A stretch of DNA of 64,000 nt, taken from contig WHUX01000187.1 of assembly GCA_015179025.1 (NCBI GenBank), forward strand, positions 39,467 to 103,466, read 5' to 3'. Of this stretch, positions 57,801 to 64,000 are shown in pieces; the stretch's first letter is position 1, and each line of letters starts with the position of its first letter. The notes beneath the pieces are model-generated. The model saw only the letters and a list, made by a program, of their open reading frames with translations. It made no database searches and was not told the DNA's origin. Source of the stretch: Terfezia claveryi (lineage: Eukaryota > Ascomycota > Pezizomycetes > Pezizales > Pezizaceae). Both the position numbers and the translations under genes were made by a program.

Positions 57801-58652
57801 ATGGTCATATGGCAGGTGGGGTGCGAGCTTTTCTGCGGCCTTCCCCGAGAACAGGTCGATGAATTCGTGGTATTCGTCCGGTACCATAGACTTCCACTCC
57901 TCCTTCGACCGTATCTTATTAATCTCCAGGTTCACCTCGTGTATGGACAGGGCATGAGCCTTCAGCTTGTGCCTTCTAGTAAGGTAAGCGAAAGCCCCTG
58001 CCCCGATAAAGCTAACATTCAGAGGTTTTTGGGGGCCAGGGGGGACCGGGGGCATAGGGGGAACTGGGGGCACAGGGGGAACTGGAGGCATAGAAGGGGC
58101 AGGAGGCACGGGAGAATTAGCGGCATTGATGTGTACGGACTGGTGAGCCACCTGGGTCGGGTGGATTATCGGGGGTGGCAAGGCACACAGCCCAGTAACG
58201 GTGGCCTTCGGATTCCCGCAGTGTTTTTTGCAAAACTGGCTGTTAAACTGCAGGGTATATGAGCCGAAGCTGACCGATACATCGTGCATTCTCAGCTACA
58301 GGATTCCGAGCACAATCGGGTATTTGAGCTTAGTTACAAACATCGGGAGGGCTTCGGAGTGATCCCCGACCTGGGCAGGCAAGTACGCAATATCGGTGAT
58401 ATCCCCGGAGGAAATGGGTCGGCCGTCAATGACATCCAGAACACGAGGGGTTTTAAGCTTGGACGTGGGTATAGAGAATTTACTGACAAAGGCCTGGTCA
58501 ACGAATGCAATTCCTGAGGCTCCGCAATCTATGAGTGCTGACGTGGTGATTGTTCTATCATTAATTTTGAGGGAGATAGATACAACAAAATGCTCGCTGA
58601 ACAAGCGAGATTCGTCAACAACAGAAGCGGAAGACACAGAAAATGCAGACAA
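54825..58652 (-). CDS. G3 pol polyprotein (one nonsense codon)
   Basis: The frame starts MSAFSVSSAS (58652). Protease IDCGASG lies near residue 41. A TAG at 58298-58296 replaces the Trp of IPWLRMH seen in G2. Below it, 1154 codons are uninterrupted: Pro-Val linker (about 60-88), RT with [18 protein letters not shown] (about 227) and YLDDILIYS (about 325), RNase H ETDASDY (about 500), Asp/Glu-Ala linker (651-670), integrase zinc HHCC (736-776), catalytic D806, D866, E902, a GPF-type module and chromodomain (about 1097-1143, YKVKWLGDEETTWQPADD). The enzyme copies the RNA and inserts the DNA, with the chromodomain guiding it to modified chromatin. It is the best pol in the window; one reversion or readthrough separates it from full length. 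Confidence 0.93.
56921..56992 (-). repeat. Four perfect 18-bp tandem repeats inside G3 pol
   Basis: AGCCAGCTTCTACCTTCG is repeated four times, in frame, encoding KVEAGS units between the RT end (PLTALTK) and the start of RNase H. G1 and G2 have the short KKDRRFDWNPEA there, so the array is an expansion specific to this copy or lineage. Confidence 0.95.
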
Positions 58653-58686
58653 AGATAAATGGCCTGGGGCAGGTCCCTTGCTAGTG

Positions 58687-59883
58687 TCAGTAACTAGGCA
58701 AGGGACAGGGCTTTTCCCGACTCGTCAACCTCCTCGATCCGGGTACTGGAGTGTCGGAAATGGCGTGGATGGCCAGGGCGCGGGCTTTCCGAAGGGGACA
58801 GGCTGCGATAAAATGATCAGCCTTCCCGCATGCAATACACAAGCCTTTATCCCTGCGCCTGTCCCGTTCCTCCTGTGTCAACCGAGGCCTTCTAGAGGAT
58901 AAATCCATAGGGGCGGGCCCTCCTGGCACCAGCGAAGGATGTGCCGGTTTGTTGGTCAGGGTTGTGGTTGTTGCGGAGGATTGGGCTGGCTTGGTGTTCT
59001 GCTGCTGTTGTGCTGGGCGGGTGGTCGGTTGGAAGGCAGGTCGGTGGCGTAGTCTGGCCATTCATTGCTCCACTATGGAGGCCTGATCGATCAGCTCCTC
59101 GAGGGTTTCGACTATGGGAAGGGTCACCATGGCTTGTTGTAGCTCATCGCTGAGCCCCTCCTGGAATTACTCGAATTTAGCCTGGTCGTTCCACTTTACC
59201 TCCGCGGCCAGCCTGGAGAACTCTGCCACGTACGTGGACAGCTCCGAGTTCCGCTGTCTCAAGGCTCGATGGGCTCGACTAGCTGTTCCCACTGCATCAG
59301 GATCTCCGAACGCCCGATCCAAGATGGCAAATAAGGCTGGGATGTTGTCGAGCTTGATACCTGTCTCGAGCACATAGGGCTGGATTTGATCAGTGGCCTT
59401 GCCTTCCAGCAGGGCGAACACATAGGCTAGGCGATGTTGTTCTGAGGGAAACCTGGCTGAATCCCCACTCAACTTCAAGTTCACCGCATTCTTCCAGGCT
59501 CGTAAGCGAGCCCTATCCCCATTGAACTTAGGGGGGGTGGGGATACTTTCCGTTTTAGTGGTGGTAGTGGTGGTTGGCGTAGGGATGGCCAGGTTCGCCA
59601 AGGCGCGGCTGAAGTTTTGTACCGTGGTCCGTTCGGTGGCTAGGGCAAGGTTCACATGGTCGAGATCCCTCTGGAGGACCGTGATCTCTTTGTCGGCGGA
59701 TCTCAGCTTTCGTTCGGCCACGGCCAGGCTGTTGCCGAGTTCGGCCCCAATGGCATCCATGGCCTCGAAGATGTCGATGACTTCTCGACAATAGGCATTC
59801 AATTCGTTCGGGCCTGAGGGTATAGGGGAGTTTCTCCAGGTCTGGAACCTGACGGCGGGTGGTGGGAGAGCTGCTCCTGACAT
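58687..59883 (-). pseudogene. G3 gag (two nonsense codons)
   Basis: It starts MSGAALPPPAVRFQTW at 59883. A coiled-coil-like LRSADKEITVLQRDLDHVNL and the capsid block PTPPKFNGDRARLRAWKNA precede a TAA at 59169-59167 (Gln in G1 LEQFQEG) and a TGA at 59064-59062 (Arg in G1). The frame then continues through CIACGKADHFIAAC to 58687. Both stops are single C-to-T changes, and the frame is otherwise unbroken, so gag was recently intact. Confidence 0.9.
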
Positions 59884-59919
59884 GACTACGTACCAGTTGG
59901 TCCAAAGGATCCAACGTAG

Positions 59920-60438
59920 TGTAACGACGGCTTTGGGGACAAGGCGACCAAGGGGTACGCCGGGGCAAGGGCAAGGCTAGGGTGACACTCACGTAGGAAC
60001 GCTACGTGTGCGACTAGGGGAAGGCTGAGGCGGGAGGCAATGGCGAGAGGCAAGAGAGACAGTGGGCAAGGGGCACAAGACACGCGGAGGCAGTTGCCGT
60101 ATGTGTCAGGGTCAGGGGAGGCAGCTGTGCTGCAGAGTTGTTCACAGGACGAGGCAAGACAAGAGGAGTGTACACGGGAGTACACCTTCGCGGAGAGAGG
60201 CAAGGTCTGTATTAGGATACAAGACATTGGATAGGGATCCAACGAGAGGGCGGAGAGAGCAAGCTATATATACAGGCTTCCTTCCTGGCTAAGGCCATCG
60301 GAAGGAATAAGGTTCCCGAGACCCCTTATCTCGGGAGCCGAGATAACAACGCTATCACCTGCGTCACAGGTGATGAACAACGGTAACAACAACAACAATA
60401 ATGAGGTCAGACTAGGCTGGGAGGAGACGGTTGTGACA
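59920..60438 (-). repeat. G3 5' LTR
   Basis: 519 bp, pairs with 54160-54678. The adjacent internal CTACGTTGGATC (element strand) is conserved with G1 and G2. Confidence 0.93.
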
Positions 60439-60823
60439 ACTTCAGTACTAGTAGACTGTAGGAGTCTTTTATCATACAGTCCAGAGTGGTGCCAGACAAA
60501 GAAATACAGGGGTTTCGGGCCAATTTAGTATCACGAAAGGTTCATGAGGGACAAAACGAACTTGTTTGTAAGTATGACTATATGTTCAATATTCTATAAA
60601 AACTGGGAATCCCGATGATGTTTACTAGAAAACCAGAGACTAACCTACATACCCAATTCGGTAAGTATTTACAGAGTACTTGCTTGGATCTCGAAAAAAA
60701 TCTACAGGGTGCCAACCAGACTATCTATAGGTATTGCAGCAAGGTTGGGGGAGATCTTCACTATCCGCGTATGGACTAACTTAGTCTGGCTTGGGATGAA
60801 CTAGGTACTAGGGAGTAATAGGT

Positions 60824-61521
60824 ATGCCGCCCAGAAGAGCTAGGGCCACCCACGGGGACAACGCAAATACAGATGCAGATGAACCAACCATTAAGCAGGC
60901 TGCCGAGCGAGTCGGCTTTTTCAATGAAGGCATCCCGCCCCAACTCTACACCCTATGGAGGTGACAAGTCCATTGAGGAGTACAGAATTGGGACTGCTTT
61001 GGCTCTGGGGAGGCCGGATCGAATAAATGGGCTTTGTTCTATCAGTGGGCTGCTGGGCAGCCTACAATGGCCCCTCGGGGGCAGTTGAACTACAATACGG
61101 ATGATGTCCGCCAGGGTGTGCAGACCCTATGTGACAATATTGCAAAAAAGGCCCGGAATAGTAGACAAAATATATGGGAAGTGATACACAGGGCATGCGC
61201 AGCATATTGTGCCGTGAACTCTAATGCGCCAGTGATTGAGCCTCGCCGGTGGCTGCTACCAGATGTACAGGAGCTTGGAGCTCCCTCTACTGGACCTTCA
61301 TATATACTCAGAAATCTAAGGGGGAGAGCTAGTGTAGCCCTATAAGATGCTACAAGGGAATCAAACACGGAAAGAGATAGAAGAGCTGTTCGCAGGGCGA
61401 CTGTGGACGCTGGAGTTCTGGCGCTGGCTCAACCGCATCCGCCATTACTGCCCAGACCGCTCAGACCACCCAGACCACTACCATTACCAGGGATGCAACG
61501 TGTTCCCATTTTGATCCCCAA
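60824..61521 (+). pseudogene. Gene B' (broken copy of gene B)
   Basis: ATG 60824 (MPPRRARATHGDNAN), then EPTIKQAAERVGFF, LYTLWR, two TGA stops, GVQNWDC, AAGQPTMAPRGQL, STGPSYILRNLRGRAS and a stop near 61342. A frameshifted continuation matches the post-insertion part of B (GMQRVPILIPN against GMWRIPNLVPH). This independently confirms that B runs across the G2 insertion. It ends abruptly at LTR S2. Confidence 0.85.
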
Positions 61522-61716
61522 TGTCACAACCGTCCTTTCCTAGCCAGGTTTGAGAGTCAGACGGGATTCTGTCCGACTCTTATTATTGTTGATTGATTGA
61601 TATCGTTGTTATCTCTGTTCCCGAGATAAGGGGTCTCGGGAACCTTATTCCTTCCGGTGGCCTTGGCCAGGAAGGAAGCCTGTATATATAGCTTGCTCTC
61701 TCCACCCTCTCGTTGG
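61522..61716 (+). repeat. S2: truncated G-family LTR
   Basis: It begins TGTCACAACCGTCC and follows the G1-type LTR to CTCTCGTTGG, where H2 starts. TATA-like TGTATATATAGC lies at about 61681. The remainder of the LTR is not found downstream in the window. Confidence 0.85.
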
Positions 61717-62219
61717 TAGTGTGCGCCACGGGGCGAGTACAACTCGGACCTGGTCGCCAAGACCCGCCTCGGCGAGCGAGTTTTGGAGTTTAACAACTCG
61801 CCGAGTCGGCTTTCCTGTCCTACAACTCGACTCGCGATTAATCGGTGATCTACAGATTACTCGCCAAGCCTACCCTGTTTCCTTTTTTTTTTTTATTGTT
61901 TTGTCCCGACTCTTCTATAATCTCATCACGTTTAACACTCTCATTCCGTTCTCCTATATCTTGGTTGTCTTTGTATGACCGATTCTTTCTACCTTCACGG
62001 GTTGCTTGCACGGTGCCAGATTGCTTGTCTCGTATTTCTTGCACTATCACGGATTGTATGCACTGTGCCCGATTGCCTGTCACGGATTCCTTGCACTGTC
62101 ACGGATTCCTTGCTTCTTTCACTATGCCAGATTGCCTGTCACGGATTGCTTGCACTGTCACGGATTGCTTGCACTGTCACGGATTGCTTGCACTGTCACG
62201 GATTGCTCCCACCCGCTGA
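61717..62219. mobile_element. H2: hAT-like element, right end not found
   Basis: It begins TAGTGTGCGCCACGG, matching the H1 end, followed by GACTCG-rich sequence and a tandem array of CACTGTCACGGATTGCTTG-like units (about 62040-62210), as in H1. No matching right terminus or CTCGTTGG TSD was found, so the end given is only the end of recognisable similarity. Confidence 0.55.
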
Positions 62220-62780
62220 CGAACAATACTAGCAATCTGTACTACACGGCCAAACAAAATCCTTACCCAAATATCGGTTAAGAAATATATTAATATACCT
62301 TAAATAAATCACAAGACCCGTCACCATGACTATAACAAAAATCTTCCCACATCCTACAAAACCTGAAAAATCCTTCCTAACCTCACTTGAGTTTACCAAT
62401 AATCCCCCGTAAATCAATTCATACAACTATACAACATAGAAAGAAAAAAAAAAAACTCTTCAAAGCAAAACCAAATGCCCTAAACGTTCCCTAAAAAAAG
62501 CACTTGGCTGGTGGGATAGTGTTCAACTGGTAGGAAGTCGGGTACCGGAACCTAATTCGCCAAAGATTCCAATATTTACCTTGGCTGTCAGTCGTTCGGG
62601 TATCTGTGTTCCTTAGTAATTGACATCTAAACCGGAATCGTATAACATCAGGGCGGTCCCTCTTCGACCGTTGATGTAAACCTCCCCACGTTGTAGTCGT
62701 TCTTGTAACTATATATTTCATCCTCAGTAACAGAGAACCTTCTGCTAGGTGATGTACGGTATGCTAACACAAGGGAATGA
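62220..62780. other. Region downstream of the histone H3-like gene
   Basis: No supported gene. A-rich tract at 62441-62457. A 76-codon minus-strand frame (62491-62721) lies just 3' of the histone gene but shows no family signature. Confidence 0.4.
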
Positions 62781-63708
62781 TTATTGGGTACCTGCGCCTC
62801 CTACTCCTGCTGCCCCTCCGCCTGCTACTGCCCCCACCGTTGCTGCTGCTTCTCCTCCTCCTCCTGCCCCTGGTCCTGCTCCGGCTGCTGCTGCTGCTGC
62901 TACCACCGCCCCTGGTCCTCCCCCTGCCCCTGGTCCTGCTCCTGCTGCTGCTGCTGCTGCTGCTCCTCCTGCCCCTGCTGCTGCTGCTGGCCCTCCTCCT
63001 CCAGCTGGTCTCGGTACTGCACGGCGTCCTCTTTTTGCTTTTTGGGGCATTCGTCGGCTCACAAGAGGTACATGTGGAAATGCCCCCGGCACATTACCCC
63101 CGGCCAATATATTCTCCTGAATTTTATGCCATAGTCTAACATCCCGCTGTAGGATTGTTTGTCTATTGTGTGTTTCACTGCCTTGTGTTGCAATCAGGTT
63201 CACCGCTTTTTCCGTATTCGTGATTAGTCATATTTGTCCGTGACAGCATCCGTGACAGCATCCGTGACATATTTTGACTTACTGGTGAAATACTCATGCA
63301 TATATGCTTCCGCCACCTCCTGTATGGCATCTGTTGCCCTCACTTGGATATGCTCCACATTATTCCGATCTATGAACTGCGAGTATTTGTCATTATTATC
63401 CCTATTCACGTCTTGTACAATCTCCCTGCACAGCCTGCGGAATGCAATCTTTAGAAATATTAGGTCAACGCTTCTCTGTTGATTCCTAATCTGACGTACG
63501 AGGCTGACTGATAATACAATTAGATTAGTCCTTTTTACTTCATGGAATGGAATGCTTCATGGAATAGAATGCTAACGTCCTTGTGACCGCTTTCTTATGG
63601 TTTTTGGTGCCACCGCTTTTGGGGGGCACGACTGATTTTATATTCCTAGGACTTGTGACCTCGCTGGTTGCCCGGGTTTTTCTTCGGAACCTGCTTTGTT
63701 CTTGCCAT
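62781..63708 (-). CDS. Divergent histone H3 variant with long Gly/Ala C-terminal tail
   Basis: Exons on the complement: 63708-63691, 63631-63577, 63507-63283, 63205-62781 (723 nt, 240 residues). Introns of 59, 69 and 77 nt; the last two have CTAAT branch sites. The N-terminus is MARTKQ, the H3 start. The helix regions align with H3: LVRQIRNQQRSVDLIFLKIA (alphaN/alpha1), RRLCREIVQDV, ATDAIQEVAEAYMHEYF (alpha2), VNLIAT, then TILQRDVRLWHKI (alpha3; H3 has TIMPKDIQLARRI). Loop 1 is about 14 residues longer than in H3. After alpha3 comes a tail of over 100 residues, rich in Gly and Ala, encoded by a GCN microsatellite. It would form a nucleosome-like H3 fold with H4; a centromeric (CenH3) role is possible because loop 1 is enlarged. 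First exon is least certain (GTTCCG donor). It could be a decaying copy, but no stop interrupts the model. Confidence 0.75.
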
Positions 63709-64000
63709 TCTTATATGTTAGCTGGTTAAAGGAGGCGATGAACTTGGTGACTCAGGAGCGATAGTATGATCTTATACGAGACGAAGTAACACAGAGCATT
63801 GTGGGGATCCAGACCTAACTATCAAACAATGAATCCAAGTTTGCCTGCACGTTCCCTCAAGTTAGCTTAGATACATCGATAAAGGAAACCCGACAAAGGA
63901 AACGCGACAAACAAAACCCGACAAAGGATATCGACAACTAGCTGTTAGGCTGTTAGTCGTGTACACAATTAAGCTGAACAAGCATCTCGTGGCAGATTAA
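63709..64000. other. Upstream region of the histone H3-like gene
   Basis: About 290 bp with a short direct repeat AAACCCGACAAAGGA (around 63885-63930). It is the expected promoter region, but no clear element is recognised. Confidence 0.4.

Larger units (their letters stand above)
54160..60438 (-). mobile_element. G3: nearly intact Ty3/Gypsy chromovirus, minus strand
   Basis: This 6279-bp element has two 519-bp LTRs and a perfect 5-bp TSD ACTTC (54155-54159 and 60439-60443). By eye the LTRs differ at about 18 positions, about 16 of them transitions. Pol has one nonsense codon, gag two. It lies in the spacer before gene B' of E'. Confidence 0.95.
42403..61521. mobile_element. E': older broken copy of element E, interrupted by F2-2 and G3
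   Basis: Pieces at 42403-44246, 53914-54159 and 60439-61521 read in the same order as 27740-30760 plus the start of the 36954 segment of E: transposase zinc finger (minus), intergenic region, gene A', poly-T spacer, gene B'. F2-2 and G3 separate the pieces and their removal restores collinearity. The left part (rest of the transposase) is missing; E's right end lies exactly at the break. The right part is cut by LTR S2. Confidence 0.82.

Noticed and set aside
62503..62545. tRNA-like 5' half (GGTGGGATAGTG...CAACTGGTAGGA)
   Set aside because: It resembles an A box, but no GGTTCGA-type B box and no complementary 3' acceptor arm follow.
62749..63120. Pro/Ala-rich plus-strand frame
   Set aside because: It lies opposite the histone H3-like last exon; the GCN microsatellite keeps several frames open. 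The minus-strand reading carries the H3 helix.

Overview
This 64 kb window is eukaryotic, fungal and repeat-dense. It most likely comes from a basidiomycete, probably an agaricomycete. The reasons are chromodomain-bearing Ty3/Gypsy elements of a basidiomycete-like type, a Plavaka-type transposase (a family related to KDZ and known mainly from basidiomycetes), and short introns of 46-97 nt with GTAAGT/GTATGT donors and CTAAT/CTGAC branch sites. Genus cannot be decided from the sequence. Almost everything is a nest of transposable elements; boundaries below come from terminal repeats and target-site duplications (TSDs) read directly.

Layout. (1) 1-21379: a plus-strand Ty3/Gypsy chromovirus, here called F2-1. 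Its gag is split at 1852-8510 by a solo-type LTR (S1), itself split by a full-length second-family Gypsy element G1 (1948-8197, minus). Its pol is split twice by foldback DNA elements A (10863-12972) and B (14189-17675), and its 3' LTR holds a 248-bp mini-element C (20776-21023). (2) 21380-23418: decayed Gypsy remnants, namely G4 gag plus LTR and a separate integrase. (3) 23419-42402: a candidate giant DNA transposon E with matching asymmetric ends. It carries minisatellite subterminal regions at both sides, a minus-strand Plavaka-like transposase (24813-27954), and three plus-strand genes: A (28972), B (30152-37698, split by Gypsy element G2 at 30778-36948) and C (38118-40147, four exons). 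(4) 42403-61521: an older, broken copy E' of the same giant element, preserving the transposase zinc finger, gene A' and gene B'. It is cut apart by F2-2 (44247-53913, minus, itself carrying a hAT-like element H1) and G3 (54160-60438, minus). (5) 61522-62219: a truncated LTR and a second hAT-like end. (6) 62781-63708: on the minus strand, a four-exon gene for a strongly divergent histone H3, with an enlarged loop 1 and a long Gly/Ala-rich C-terminal tail. It is probably the only host gene in the window.

The most interesting signals are the multigene Plavaka-like element E with its non-autonomous relatives A, B and C (shared CATCAG termini, 2-bp TSDs), and the divergent histone H3 gene. Nearly all inactivating mutations in the retroelements are C-to-T/G-to-A transitions, which suggests RIP-like mutation or deamination of methylated cytosine.
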